From: Tabrizicola oligotrophica
Lineage (GTDB): Bacteria; Pseudomonadota; Alphaproteobacteria; Rhodobacterales; Rhodobacteraceae
NCBI RefSeq assembly: GCF_011008935.1
Contig: NZ_JAAIVJ010000008.1
Span: 62,001 to 126,000 of the forward strand
Direction: 5' to 3'
Length of the DNA stretch: 64,000 nt
The translations under genes were made by a program, and so were the position numbers. Positions within the stretch are counted from its first letter, which is position 1, and every line of letters begins with the position of its first letter. Of the stretch, positions 1 through 8,605 are shown one piece after another. A model generated the notes under the pieces. That model was not told where the DNA came from and made no database searches. It was given only the letters and a program-made list of their open reading frames with translations.

Positions 1-980
1 CCAATGCGGCGATGGCCTCGCTTGGCGGCGTCTTGAAACTCGACACCCAGCGCATCGCCGGCTACCGGAACTTCGGCACCAAGCTGTGGAACGCCTGCCG
101 CTTTGCCGAGATGAACGGCGTCTGGGAGGGCCATGCCACCCAGAACGCCGCCCCCAGGGCCGAGGCCACTGCCAACCGCTGGATCATCGGAGAAACCGCC
201 CGCACCCTGGCCGAGGTGAACGAGGCGCTGGAAAACTTCCGCTTCGACCAGGCCGCCGACACGCTTTACAAATTCGTCTGGGGCAAGGTCTGCGACTGGT
301 ATGTCGAATTTGCCAAGCCGCTCTTCGATGGCGCCCATGCGGATGAGACCCGCGCCACCATGGCCTGGGTGCTGGATCAGTCGATGATCCTTTTGCACCC
401 GTTCATGCCCTTCCTCACCGAAGAACTCTGGTCCACCACCGGAATCCGCGCCAAGCGGCTGGTCCATACCGACTGGCCAGCCTTCGCCGACCTGACCGAT
501 GCGGCGGCGGCGACCGAGATGGGCTTCGTCACCGGGCTGATCGACGAAATCCGCTCGGCGCGGGCGCAGGTGCATGTGCCGGTCGGCCTGAAATGCGATC
601 TGGTGGCAACCGAACTTTCGCCCGCCGCCCGCGCGGCCTGGGCGCGCAACGAAGCCCTGATCCGCCGCATGGCGCGCATCGAAGGCTTCAGCGAAGGGCC
701 GGCGCCGAAAGGCTCCATCGCCATCGCCATGGAGGGCGCGGGCTTTGCCCTGCCGCTCGAAGGTCTGATCGACATTGCCGAGGAAAAGGCGCGGCTGGCC
801 AAGGCCATGGACAAGCTGATGAAGGAAATCGGTGGCCTCAAGGGGCGGCTGAACAACCCCAATTTCGTCAAATCTGCCCCCGAAGAGGTGATCGACGAGG
901 CCCGCGCCAATCTGGAAGCCCGCGAGGACGAGGCCGCCAAGCTGCAGGCTGCCGCCAGCCGGCTCGCCGAAATCGGCTGA
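1..980 (+). CDS. valS: Valyl-tRNA synthetase, C-terminal part (5' truncated by window edge)
   Basis: The frame is open from the left edge of the window, so this is the 3' end of a longer gene. The visible part holds the anticodon-binding domain of class I synthetases (the [12 protein letters not shown] and [12 protein letters not shown] segments) followed by the C-terminal coiled-coil arm typical of ValRS ([19 protein letters not shown], then [13 protein letters not shown] and a Glu/Ala-rich tail). The KMSKS loop and Rossmann fold would lie upstream, outside the window. The enzyme charges tRNA-Val in the cytoplasm. A strong GC hairpin follows the stop codon at 1029-1053. The assignment rests on the tail signature and is secure. 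Confidence 0.95.
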   Translation, partial: NAAMASLGGVLKLDTQRIAGYRNFGTKLWNACRFAEMNGVWEGHATQNAAPRAEATANRWIIGETARTLAEVNEALENFRFDQAADTLYKFVWGKVCDWYVEFAKPLFDGAHADETRATMAWVLDQSMILLHPFMPFLTEELWSTTGIRAKRLVHTDWPAFADLTDAAAATEMGFVTGLIDEIRSARAQVHVPVGLKCDLVATELSPAARAAWARNEALIRRMARIEGFSEGPAPKGSIAIAMEGAGFALPLEGLIDIAEEKARLAKAMDKLMKEIGGLKGRLNNPNFVKSAPEEVIDEARANLEAREDEAAKLQAAASRLAEIG

Positions 981-1010
981 GGTCATCTGTTCGAAAATAT
1001 CCTCGGGGGG
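981..1010 (-). repeat. Dispersed GAGGATATTTT repeat, copy 1
   Basis: Read on the minus strand this is CCCCCCGAGGATATTTT followed by CGAACAGATGACC. The same motif recurs at 5208-5241, 5380-5410 (-), 10163-10193, 21825-21857, 40861-40888 (-) and 60643-60670 (-), always between genes and often beside a G6/C6 hairpin. Confidence 0.7.
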
Positions 1011-1028
1011 TTGAATGGCCGCAGGCCA

Positions 1029-1053
1029 GAAGGGGGGCAGACAGCCCCCCTTC
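1029..1053 (+). terminator. Rho-independent-type hairpin after valS
   Basis: A perfect 10-bp stem (GAAGGGGGGC / GCCCCCCTTC) with the loop AGACA is followed by the pyrimidine run TTCTTCC. It lies 49 bases after the valS stop and is the probable terminator. It also forms part of the composite intergenic element described at 981-1010. Confidence 0.65.
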
Positions 1054-1065
1054 TTCTTCCGGCAG

Positions 1066-1170
1066 GCGATTTCCGGCGCGGAAATCGCGGCGGAGTTTGG
1101 CGCAAGCTCCGGGCCCCTGTCCCCGATTTCTGCGCCAGAAATCGACCGCGGAATTTGCGCCAAATTCCGC
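1066..1170. repeat. Cluster of four REP-like palindromes
   Basis: Four short palindromes stand in a row. They are 1066-1088 (GCGATTTCC/GGAAATCGC arms), 1091-1111 (CGGAG...CTCCG, one mismatch), 1124-1144 (CGATTTCTG/CAGAAATCG, loop CGC) and 1148-1170 (GCGGAATTTG/CAAATTCCGC, loop CGC). Related palindromes with the same GATTTC and GGAATTTG/GGAGTTTG cores occur at 15294-15313, 49661-49734 and 60712-60755. I read them as a dispersed repetitive extragenic palindrome family. Confidence 0.75.
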
Positions 1171-1212
1171 CCGCGTCTTGCCCGGACCGGATTTTTGCGC
1201 TTCCCTGTTGCC

Positions 1213-2316
1213 ATGACAGCCCTACGCCTCACCCCGCTTGCCGCCTCGCTGCCCTCCACCGTGCCCTTCGTCGGCCCTGAGACGCAGGAGCGCAGCCTTG
1301 GCCGCCCGTTCCGCGCCCGGCTTGGTGCCAATGAAAGCCTGTTCGGCCCCTCGCCCCACGCCATCGCGGCCATGGCCAAGGCCGCGACAGAAGTCTGGAT
1401 GTATGGCGACCCCGAGCTTTTCGAGCTGAAGGCCGCGCTTGCCGCGCATCACGCCTGCCGCCCGGACCATATCGTTGTCGGTGAAGGGATTGACGGGCTG
1501 CTGGGCTATCTCACCCGGCTGATGATTGCGCCGGGTGACAAGGTTGTCACCTCGCTCGGCGCCTATCCGACCTTTCCCTTCCACGTCGCGGGCTTTGGCG
1601 GCGAGATCATCCGCGTGCCCTACAAGGGCGACCATGAAGACCCCGAGGCGCTGGTCGCTTGCGCCCGGGCGCACCGGCCGAAACTGGTCTATCTCGCCAA
1701 CCCCGACAACCCGATGGGCAGCCATCACGCCGGCCCGGTGATCGAAGCCATGGTCGCGGCGCTGCCGCCTGAAAGCCTGCTCATTCTGGACGAGGCCTAT
1801 ATCGACCTCGCCCCGCCCGGCACCGCGCCGATGATCGCACCGGACGATCCCCGCGTCATCCGCTTCCGTACCTTTTCAAAGGGTTACGGCATGGCGGGCC
1901 TGCGCGTCGGCTATGCGATCTGCGCCCCGGACCTGGCGCGGGCCTTCGACAAGATCCGCAACCATTTCGGCATGGGCCGCATCGCGCAGGCGGGGGCGCT
2001 GGCGGCGCTGGCCGATCAGGACTGGCTGGCAAAGGTGCGGGCCGGCGTCGCCGAAGGCCGTGACCGGCTGGCCGCCATCGCCCGCGCCAATGGCGCGACC
2101 GCCCTGCCCTCGGCCACCAATTTCGTGACGATGGACCTTGGCCGCGACGGCGATTTCGCCCGCGCCACCTTGCGCGAACTGACCGGGCTTGGCGTCTTTG
2201 TCCGCATGCCGGGCGTCGCGCCACTGGACCGCTGCCTGCGCGTCAGCGTCGGCGACAAGGCAGCGCTGGACATCTTTGAAGACTGCCTGCCGCGGGCGCT
2301 GCAGGCCGCCCGCTAG
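1213..2316 (+). CDS. PLP-dependent aminotransferase, HisC-like (class I/II)
   Basis: This is a fold-type I aminotransferase of about 367 residues, similar to histidinol-phosphate aminotransferases. The substrate ring is preceded by RARLGANESLFGPSP (residues 35-48). NPDNPMG (163-169) and DEAYID (193-198) contact PLP, and Lys223 in RTFSKGYGMAGLRVGYA forms the Schiff base. I chose the ATG at 1213 because the frame upstream of it is filled by REP-like palindromes. No Shine-Dalgarno sequence is visible, so the start is less certain than the product class. There are no his genes nearby, so a role in histidine, phenylalanine or tyrosine metabolism cannot be separated from sequence. Confidence 0.88.
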   Translation: MTALRLTPLAASLPSTVPFVGPETQERSLGRPFRARLGANESLFGPSPHAIAAMAKAATEVWMYGDPELFELKAALAAHHACRPDHIVVGEGIDGLLGYLTRLMIAPGDKVVTSLGAYPTFPFHVAGFGGEIIRVPYKGDHEDPEALVACARAHRPKLVYLANPDNPMGSHHAGPVIEAMVAALPPESLLILDEAYIDLAPPGTAPMIAPDDPRVIRFRTFSKGYGMAGLRVGYAICAPDLARAFDKIRNHFGMGRIAQAGALAALADQDWLAKVRAGVAEGRDRLAAIARANGATALPSATNFVTMDLGRDGDFARATLRELTGLGVFVRMPGVAPLDRCLRVSVGDKAALDIFEDCLPRALQAAR

Positions 2317-2317
2317 G

Positions 2318-2698
2318 TCATTCCGCGGCCATGTCGGGCGAGGCCGGGCCGACTGGCGGTGCCGCGCCGGGGCTGACCTCGGCCGGCCCGAGCCGGCGGG
2401 TTGCCACAAAGGCTGCGTCCTGTCCGGTCTCGGGGCGGGGGTCCGCAGGGCGCGGGACCTCGGCCTCCAGCACCCGGCGGAACACCAGAAGGTTCTGATA
2501 GCTGGTCTTGGTGCCGGTCAGGCCCGACCGCTCGTCGACGGGCAGGGTATCGGCGCGGATGTAATCCCAGCCCTGCGCCCCCATCTCGTTCATCAGCGCT
2601 GTCAGCGCCAGCGCGAAGCGGTCCTCGGTCGTCTTCACCCCGCGGGCCTTTTCTCCCCGGCGCGGGGCGGGAATGACTTTGAACTCATAGCGGGGCAT
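2318..2698 (-). CDS. DUF4177-like small protein
   Basis: The protein has about 126 residues and starts MPRYEFKVIPAPRRGEK. The segment FALALTALMNEMGAQGWDYIRADTLP followed by YQNLLVFRR is the pattern of DUF4177-like proteins (E...lN..g.eGWe...), whose function is unknown. The C-terminal 50 residues are Pro/Ala-rich and probably disordered. The start at 2698 is preceded by GGAGAC at good spacing, while an ATG four codons further upstream has no such site. It is convergent with the aminotransferase, one base between stops, and lies downstream of gatB on the same strand (gap about 135 bp). Confidence 0.7.
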   Translation of the reverse strand: MPRYEFKVIPAPRRGEKARGVKTTEDRFALALTALMNEMGAQGWDYIRADTLPVDERSGLTGTKTSYQNLLVFRRVLEAEVPRPADPRPETGQDAAFVATRRLGPAEVSPGAAPPVGPASPDMAAE

Positions 2699-2833
2699 GG
2701 GCGTCTCCATCGGCAATGCCGGGCAATCTACACAGATTCGCCCCGCAAGGCCAAGGCAGCGCAGGGCTTTCCGGCAAAGCCGGCGGAGAGGCGCCACCCC
2801 GCCGGTTGCAGGGCCGGGCGCCTGCCCCGTCGC

Positions 2834-4345
2834 TCAAAGACCGAGCTTCTGCGCCACCATGGCATTGACCACCGCCGGGTTGGCCTTGCCGCCAGTGGCC
2901 TTCAGCACCTGCCCGGTGAACCAGCCGGCGAGCTTGGCATTGACCTTGGCCTTCTCCACCTGATCGGGGTTGGCGGCAATCAACTCGTCCAGCGCCTTTT
3001 CGATGGCGCCAGTGTCGGTCACGGCCTTCATGCCGTGCTTGGCGGCCTGCTCCGCCGGGTCGCCGCCTTCGGTCCAGAGAATCTCGAACAGATCCTTGGC
3101 CATCTTGCCGGTGATCTCGCCCTTGGCCAGCAAGTCGAGCATCCCGCCCAACTGCGCCGCGGAAACCGGGCTGTCGGCAATCGCGCGGCCCTCCTTGTTC
3201 AGACGTCCAAACAACTCGTTGATGACCCAGTTCGCGGCAATCTTGCCATCGCGGCCCTGCGCCACCGCCTCGAAGAAGGCTGCCGAATCCACCTCGGCCG
3301 TCAGCACATTGGCGTCATAGTCGGTCAGCCCGAAATCGCCCATGAAGCGCGCCTTCTTGGCGTCGGGCAGTTCCGGCATGGTGGCGGCAATCTGGTCGAC
3401 CCAGGCCTGTTCGATCTCCAGCGGCAGCAGGTCCGGGCAGGGGAAATAGCGATAGTCGTGCGCCTCTTCCTTCGAGCGCATCGACCGGGTCTCGCCCTTG
3501 TCCGGGTCGTAAAGCCGGGTCTCCTGCATCACCGAACCACCATCCTCGATGATGGCGATCTGGCGCCGCGCCTCATAGTCGATGGCGGCCTGAATGAAGC
3601 GCAGCGAGTTCATGTTCTTGATCTCGCAGCGCGTGCCGAGATGGCTGAAGTCCTGCGTTTCCTGATATTTCTCATACTGGCCGGGCTTGCAGACCGAGAC
3701 GTTCACGTCCGCCCGCAGGTTGCCGTGCTGCATGTCGCCGTCGCAGGTGCCAAGATAGCGCAGGATCTGGCGCAGCTTCGAGACATAGGCCGCCGCCTCC
3801 TCCGGCCCGCGGATGTCGGGGCGCGAGACGATCTCCATCAGCGCAACGCCGGTGCGGTTGAAATCGACGAAGGACATCGTCGGGTCCATGTCGTGAATCG
3901 ACTTGCCGGCGTCCTGCTCCAGATGGATGCGCTCGATCCGCACCCGGCGGGCGACACCGGGGGCGAGTTCCACCAGCACTTCGCCCTCGCCCACGATCGG
4001 GTGGTAGAGCTGGCTGATCTGATAGCCCTGCGGCAAGTCGGGGTAGAAATAGTTCTTGCGGTCAAAGGCCGAAACCAGATTGATCTGCGCCTTCAGCCCC
4101 AGCCCCGAGCGCACTGCCTGCTCGATGCAAAACTCGTTGATGACCGGCAGCATGCCCGGCATGGCGGCATCGACGAAAGCCACGTTGGAGTTCGGCTCGG
4201 CGCCGACCTGCGTCGAGGCGCCGGAAAACAGCTTGGCGTTCGAGGAGACCTGCGCATGGATCTCCATGCCGATCACCAGTTCCCAATCGTGCTTTGCCCC
4301 GGCAATCACCTTGGGTTTCGGCGCGGTATAGGTCAGGTCAAGCAT
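2834..4345 (-). CDS. gatB: Aspartyl/glutamyl-tRNA(Asn/Gln) amidotransferase subunit B
   Basis: The protein has 503 residues, the usual length of GatB. It opens with the GatB cradle domain ([23 protein letters not shown], then [18 protein letters not shown]) and ends with the helical and YqeY-like tail ([15 protein letters not shown]). With GatA and GatC it converts Glu-tRNA(Gln) and Asp-tRNA(Asn) into the amidated forms. gatA and gatC are not in this window, so the subunits are unlinked here. AAGGGG precedes the ATG. It is monocistronic or leads into the DUF4177-like gene. Confidence 0.97.
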   Translation of the reverse strand: MLDLTYTAPKPKVIAGAKHDWELVIGMEIHAQVSSNAKLFSGASTQVGAEPNSNVAFVDAAMPGMLPVINEFCIEQAVRSGLGLKAQINLVSAFDRKNYFYPDLPQGYQISQLYHPIVGEGEVLVELAPGVARRVRIERIHLEQDAGKSIHDMDPTMSFVDFNRTGVALMEIVSRPDIRGPEEAAAYVSKLRQILRYLGTCDGDMQHGNLRADVNVSVCKPGQYEKYQETQDFSHLGTRCEIKNMNSLRFIQAAIDYEARRQIAIIEDGGSVMQETRLYDPDKGETRSMRSKEEAHDYRYFPCPDLLPLEIEQAWVDQIAATMPELPDAKKARFMGDFGLTDYDANVLTAEVDSAAFFEAVAQGRDGKIAANWVINELFGRLNKEGRAIADSPVSAAQLGGMLDLLAKGEITGKMAKDLFEILWTEGGDPAEQAAKHGMKAVTDTGAIEKALDELIAANPDQVEKAKVNAKLAGWFTGQVLKATGGKANPAVVNAMVAQKLGL

Positions 4346-4546
4346 GGCAAACCCCTTGGCTGGATTGCCTTCGTCTTAGGCAAAGACAGCTGCCGCGGCA
4401 AGGGGCGGCGGGCGGGCAAACCGGCCTTGGTCCGGCGCGAAAGGCGGCAAGAACCCGCCGATGGGCGACCGGATTTGCCGGAATGCTGGACAAGCGCCCC
4501 CGCGCGAGGGCATCGCCAAGCGGTCCGCAACAACCCCGAGCCCGCT

Positions 4547-5152
4547 TTGCCGCGTTTCCGTCCCGTCGCCGCCCTTCCCGTCCTCGCGCTTGCGCTTTCG
4601 GCCTGCGTTCCGGCCGGCCTGCCAAAACTGGGCGCGCTGCTGTCCTCCGGCGAGAGGCCCGCAATGCGCTGGGATCACCGGCCGGAAGCGGCGGAGTGGA
4701 CCGCCCGCAGCCTCGCCGCCATTGCAGCACAGGATGCCGCCCTCGCCGCGCAGGTGCCCGCCGACATCGAGACCTGGTGTCCGGGCTACGAGGAGAACGG
4801 CCTCGCCGACCGCCGCGCCTTCTGGGCAGGGATGCTGTCAGCGGTGGCAAAATATGAAAGCAGCTGGAATCCGACGGCCGCGGGCGGCGGCGGGCGCTAT
4901 ATCGGGCTGATGCAGATCTCGCCCGGCTCGGCCCGCAACTATGGCTGCACGGCCACCAGCGCCGGGGCGCTGAAGGACGGCGCGGCCAATCTGGAATGCG
5001 CGGTCGAGATGATCGCCCACCATGTCGCCCAGGACGAGGTGGTGGCCGGTCCGGGCAACCGGGGGGTCGGGCGCGACTGGATGCCGTTGCGCAAGGCCGC
5101 CAAGCGCGCCGAAATCGCCGGCTGGACTCGCGCGCAAAGCTACTGCCAATAG
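4547..5152 (+). CDS. Lytic transglycosylase SLT-domain lipoprotein
   Basis: A protein of about 201 residues with a lipoprotein-type signal (VLALALSAC). Its C-terminal half is an SLT lysozyme-like domain: the catalytic Glu is in KYESSWNP, followed by RYIGLMQISPGSARNYGC, NLECAVEMIAHHV and a Cys-containing tail. Such enzymes cleave peptidoglycan in the periplasm with formation of 1,6-anhydromuramic acid. No ATG lies at a sensible place. The TTG at 4547 gives MPRFRPVAALPVLALALSAC and is my choice, though the Shine-Dalgarno sequence is poor and the start is tentative. The frame itself stays open far upstream, but that part is antisense to gatB and is not coding. Confidence 0.82.
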   Translation: MPRFRPVAALPVLALALSACVPAGLPKLGALLSSGERPAMRWDHRPEAAEWTARSLAAIAAQDAALAAQVPADIETWCPGYEENGLADRRAFWAGMLSAVAKYESSWNPTAAGGGGRYIGLMQISPGSARNYGCTATSAGALKDGAANLECAVEMIAHHVAQDEVVAGPGNRGVGRDWMPLRKAAKRAEIAGWTRAQSYCQ

Positions 5153-5170
5153 CGGCACCCCGACCGGACC

Positions 5171-5190
5171 AGGGGGGCTTCCGCCCCCCT
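5171..5190 (+). terminator. G6/C6 hairpin after the transglycosylase gene
   Basis: The stem AGGGGGGC/GCCCCCCT with loop TTCC lies 19 bases past the stop. There is no clean U-tract. The GAGGATATTTT repeat begins 18 bases later, an arrangement also seen near 10118 and 21790. Confidence 0.5.
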
Positions 5191-5207
5191 CGCGCGTGCC
5201 GCGCTCA

Positions 5208-5410
5208 CCCCCTGAGGATATTTTCGCCACATTGAAGGCGGTGAAGTCTTTCTTAACCAGTCGAGGCCAAACTGCTCCTGCGGTACAGGGAGGGATCCCG
5301 ATGACCGCCCACGTTGAAGGCACCGCACCTCCCCCCTTGCCCCGCAAGGCCCGAGGTGCGGTTGCCCGCGACGACCTGGCGCCTTCAATGTGGTGCAAAT
5401 ATCCTCTGCG
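5208..5410. repeat. Two inverted copies of the GAGGATATTTT repeat with a hairpin between them
   Basis: This 348-bp stretch without a gene (5153-5500) holds a plus copy of the dispersed repeat (5208-5241, GAGGATATTTTCGCCACATTGAAGG) and a minus copy (5380-5410) facing it. Both arms contain CACATTGAAGGC, so the pair forms a long-range inverted repeat. Between them is a 10-bp stem (5322-5331 with 5353-5362, ACCGCACCTC/GAGGTGCGGT). I see no gene in this stretch. Confidence 0.65.
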
Positions 5411-5500
5411 AAGCATGGCACCGAGCCGGTTGGCGGGAACCGCCAGAGGCGAGACAAAGACGTGCCGCGCCTCCGCTGGCGGAGGTGCGGCGCACTCGGA

Positions 5501-8077
5501 TCACGCCCCCAGCATCCGCCCCGCCATTTCCGACAGATCGCGGCTGAGGCCGGGTGTGGCGAGGATGCGGGCAAGTTCGGCCCGGATCATCTCTTGCCGG
5601 TCGGCGTCGTAGCGCGGCCAGGTCTCGAAGGCGGTGGACATCCGCGCCGCGGTCTGCGGGTTCAGCGGGTCCAGCCGGATCAGCCAATCGGCAAGCGTCT
5701 GATAGCCCGCACCGCTGTCGTGGTGAAAGCCCGCATGGTTGGTCGTCAGCGCTCCGATCACCGCGCGGAAGCGGTTTGGGTTCTTCATGTCGAAATCGGG
5801 CCGGGCGGTCAGGCGGGCGACAGTGGCCGCCGCCGCCTCAGGCGCGGCCATGCCAACCTGCACGGCAAACCATTTGTCCATCACCAGCCGGTCATGCGTC
5901 CAGCGTGAACCAAAGGCTGCAAGCTCCTGATCGCCATGGCAATTTTCCAGAAGGATTGCCAGAGCGCCGAAGCTCTCGGTCATGTTGTACGCTTGCACAA
6001 ATGCGGTGCTGGCCGCCTTGCCGCCATCCAGCCGGGTCAGGAAGGCCAGCGCGGCAAGTCGCAGCGCGCGCTTGCCGGCCGGCCCGGCCTCGGCCGAAAA
6101 TTCCCCCGTCCCCCGGCAGCTGCGCTCCAGCCCGTCCAGCCCCGGTGCCAGCCTCTCGGCCAGCGCCAGCCCCAGGGCGCGGCGGGCGGCGTGGATGCGG
6201 GCGGGGTCAGGGACATGGCCCGCGGCGTGCAGAGTGGCCGCCATGTCGTCATCCGACGGCAGCCGCAGCGCCAGCGCCCGGAAGGCCGGGTCAAGGCTGT
6301 CGTCGAAGGCCAGCCGCGCCATGCCGTCGAGAAGATCGGCAGTCGGTTTCGCCCCTTGTGTCACCATCCGCGCCAGAACATCCTTGGCCAGCGCGCGACC
6401 CGCCTCCCAACGGTTGAACGGATCGGTGTCATGCGCCAGAAGGAAAGCGCGTTCGGCTTGGGGCACCTCGCGTTCCAGCACCACCGGCGCGGAGAACCCG
6501 CGCAGGATCGAGGGAACAGGTCGCGCGGAAAGGTTTTCGAAAGCAAAGCTTTGCACAGTCTTGTTCATCTCAAGCACTGTAGTCGGCACCACCTCGTCGC
6601 CATTGGGATTGAGAAGGCCGACAGCAATCGGGATCACCTTGGCCCCCTTCGCGCTCTGGCCTGGAGTGGGCGGGTTCACCTGGGTAAAGGTCAGCGTATA
6701 GGTGCCGCCGGCGGGCGCCGCCGCCCAGGCCTCCTGCACCTTGAGCCGCGGTGTGCCGGCTTCGGAATACCAGCGCTTGAACTGGGTCAGATCGCGGCCG
6801 GTGGCATCCTCAAACACCTTCAGCCAGTCCTCGATCGTCGCCGCCTCGCCATCGTGGCGGCTGAAATAGAGGTCGAGCGCGCGGGCATAGGCCGCGTCGC
6901 CCACCAGCCGCTTCAGCATGCCGATGACTTCGGCGCCCTTCTCATAGATGGTCGCGGTGTAGAAATTGTTGATTTCCACAAAGCTTTCGGGACGCACCGC
7001 ATGGGCCAACGGGCCCTGATCCTCGCGGAACTGGCGGGCGCGCAGGGTCAGGACATCCTCGATCCGCTTCACCGCAGGACTGCGCATGTCGCCCGAGAAC
7101 TGCTGGTCGCGGAACACCGTCAGCCCCTCTTTCAGGCAAAGCTGGAACCAGTCGCGGCAGGTGATGCGATTGCCGGTCCAGTTGTGGAAATACTCATGCG
7201 CGATGATCGCTTCGATGCGGGCAAAGTCGTCGTCGGTGGCGGTGTCGGGGCTGGCCAGAACCACCTTGGAGTTGAAAATGTTCAACCCCTTGTTCTCCAT
7301 CGCGCCCATATTGAAGTCATCGACGGCCACAATGTTGAAAATGTCCAAGTCGTATTCGCGACCATAGACATCTTCATCCCACGCCATCGACTTCTTCAGC
7401 GCCTCCATCCCCCAGGCGCAGCGGTTTTCATCGCCCGGTCGAACCCAGATGTTCAGCGCCACATCGCGGCCCGAGGCGGTGGTGAACTGCCCCGGATGGG
7501 CGACAAGCGCGCCCGCGACCAGCGCAAAGAGATAGGCCGGCTTCGGCCAGGGGTCGTCCCATTCCGCCCAGCCCGGCCCCTGCCCCAGCGGGTTGCCGTT
7601 CGACAGCAGCACCGGCATCTCGCCCTCGATGCGCACGGCAAACCGCGCCATCACGTCGGGGCGGTCGGGGTAATAAGTGATCTTGCGGAACCCCTCGGCC
7701 TCGCATTGCGTGCAGTACATGCCCTTCGACATGTAAAGCCCTTCGAGGGCGGTGTTGGTTTCCGGGCTGATCTCGACTTCGGTGTCCAGCGTGAAAGCGC
7801 CCGTCGGCAGGTCGGCGGCGGCGATGGTCAGGCCTTCGGCATCGACTGCGGGCGACACCGCCTGCCCGTTCACCGCCGCCGAAACCAGCCGCAGATTCTC
7901 GCCGTTCAGCCGCAGGTCGTGGCGGCCGGGGCGGGCCGGATTCGGCGCAAAGGCAAGCCGCGCCAGCACCCGCGTCGCGCGCGGCGCCAGCCGGAAGGTC
8001 AGGCTCACCTGGTCAAGCGTGAAGGGAAAGGGCTGGTAATCGGCCAGATAGACGGTGCGCGGGTCGGCTGCGGTCAT
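5501..8077 (-). CDS. pepN: Aminopeptidase N (M1 family)
   Basis: The protein has 858 residues, the usual size of proteobacterial PepN. The exopeptidase motif GAMENKG and the zinc motif HEYFHNWTGNR with the downstream LKEGLTVFRDQQF are intact. It is a broad-specificity cytoplasmic metallo-aminopeptidase that removes N-terminal residues from peptides. I placed the start at 8077 (MTAADPRTVYLADYQ) because AAGGAGTG sits directly upstream. An in-frame start 19 codons earlier lacks such a site. The gene is convergent with the transglycosylase gene across the repeat-bearing gap and follows the arsC-like gene on the same strand. Confidence 0.97.
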   Translation of the reverse strand: MTAADPRTVYLADYQPFPFTLDQVSLTFRLAPRATRVLARLAFAPNPARPGRHDLRLNGENLRLVSAAVNGQAVSPAVDAEGLTIAAADLPTGAFTLDTEVEISPETNTALEGLYMSKGMYCTQCEAEGFRKITYYPDRPDVMARFAVRIEGEMPVLLSNGNPLGQGPGWAEWDDPWPKPAYLFALVAGALVAHPGQFTTASGRDVALNIWVRPGDENRCAWGMEALKKSMAWDEDVYGREYDLDIFNIVAVDDFNMGAMENKGLNIFNSKVVLASPDTATDDDFARIEAIIAHEYFHNWTGNRITCRDWFQLCLKEGLTVFRDQQFSGDMRSPAVKRIEDVLTLRARQFREDQGPLAHAVRPESFVEINNFYTATIYEKGAEVIGMLKRLVGDAAYARALDLYFSRHDGEAATIEDWLKVFEDATGRDLTQFKRWYSEAGTPRLKVQEAWAAAPAGGTYTLTFTQVNPPTPGQSAKGAKVIPIAVGLLNPNGDEVVPTTVLEMNKTVQSFAFENLSARPVPSILRGFSAPVVLEREVPQAERAFLLAHDTDPFNRWEAGRALAKDVLARMVTQGAKPTADLLDGMARLAFDDSLDPAFRALALRLPSDDDMAATLHAAGHVPDPARIHAARRALGLALAERLAPGLDGLERSCRGTGEFSAEAGPAGKRALRLAALAFLTRLDGGKAASTAFVQAYNMTESFGALAILLENCHGDQELAAFGSRWTHDRLVMDKWFAVQVGMAAPEAAAATVARLTARPDFDMKNPNRFRAVIGALTTNHAGFHHDSGAGYQTLADWLIRLDPLNPQTAARMSTAFETWPRYDADRQEMIRAELARILATPGLSRDLSEMAGRMLGA

Positions 8078-8158
8078 GGGGGCACTCCTTTGGCCGCAGA
8101 CTTGCGCCCTTTGCGGGCCGCCGCAAGGGGCCAAGGCACCGGGGCCAAGGCACCGAGG

Positions 8159-8506
8159 TCAGAGCAGGGCGGCCAGCCTGTCGGCGGGACGGCAGAGCGC
8201 GCTGCCCTTCGGCGTCACCACGAAGGGACGCTGCACAAGGCCGGGCAGCTGCACCATGGCATCCAGAATCTGGTCGGCGGTCACACCCTCGGCGGTCAGC
8301 CCCATCCCGGCAGCCGGGGAATTTGCGCGGCGCAGGGCTTCGTGCGCGGTGACGCCGGCGGCGGCAAACAGCGCCTGAAGCTGGGGCTTCGACCAGCCAA
8401 GCTTCAGATATTCCACGACTTCTGGTTCCTGCCCGGTGGCGCGGATCGCAGCCAGCACAGCGCGCGACGTGCCGCAGGCGGGGTTGTGATAGATGGTGAT
8501 CGTCAT
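8159..8506 (-). CDS. arsC: ArsC-family reductase (arsenate reductase, glutaredoxin type)
   Basis: This 115-residue protein has the thioredoxin-fold ArsC pattern, with the nucleophilic cysteine Cys11 in YHNPACGTSR, then VEYLKLGWSKPQL and the PGLVQRPFVVTPKGSALCRPA segment carrying the cis-Pro/Arg region. It would reduce arsenate with glutathione and glutaredoxin. No arsR, arsB or acr3 gene is adjacent, so a genuine arsenate role versus that of a related Spx/YffB-type protein is open. It precedes pepN by 81 bases on the same strand and is divergent from the photolyase-like gene. Confidence 0.88.
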   Translation of the reverse strand: MTITIYHNPACGTSRAVLAAIRATGQEPEVVEYLKLGWSKPQLQALFAAAGVTAHEALRRANSPAAGMGLTAEGVTADQILDAMVQLPGLVQRPFVVTPKGSALCRPADRLAALL

Positions 8507-8605
8507 GGCAGGCCCCCTGATCTGCCCCTTCCTGCCACGGGTCGCCGCCCGAGAAAAGCGCTTTCACCCTTTACGAATCGCGTGGCGGCGTTACACCAAT
8601 GTTCC

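Noticed and set aside
1213-2316. Naming the aminotransferase hisC
   Set aside because: Family resemblance is clear but no his genes are nearby and related enzymes act on aromatic amino acids.
2189-4546. Very long open frame upstream of the transglycosylase domain on the plus strand
   Set aside because: It is antisense to gatB, Arg/Gly/His-rich and without recognisable domains. It is open only because of the high GC content.
5936-8605. Long plus-strand open frame upstream of the photolyase-like gene
   Set aside because: It is antisense to pepN and arsC; only the part from 8606 on resembles a protein family.
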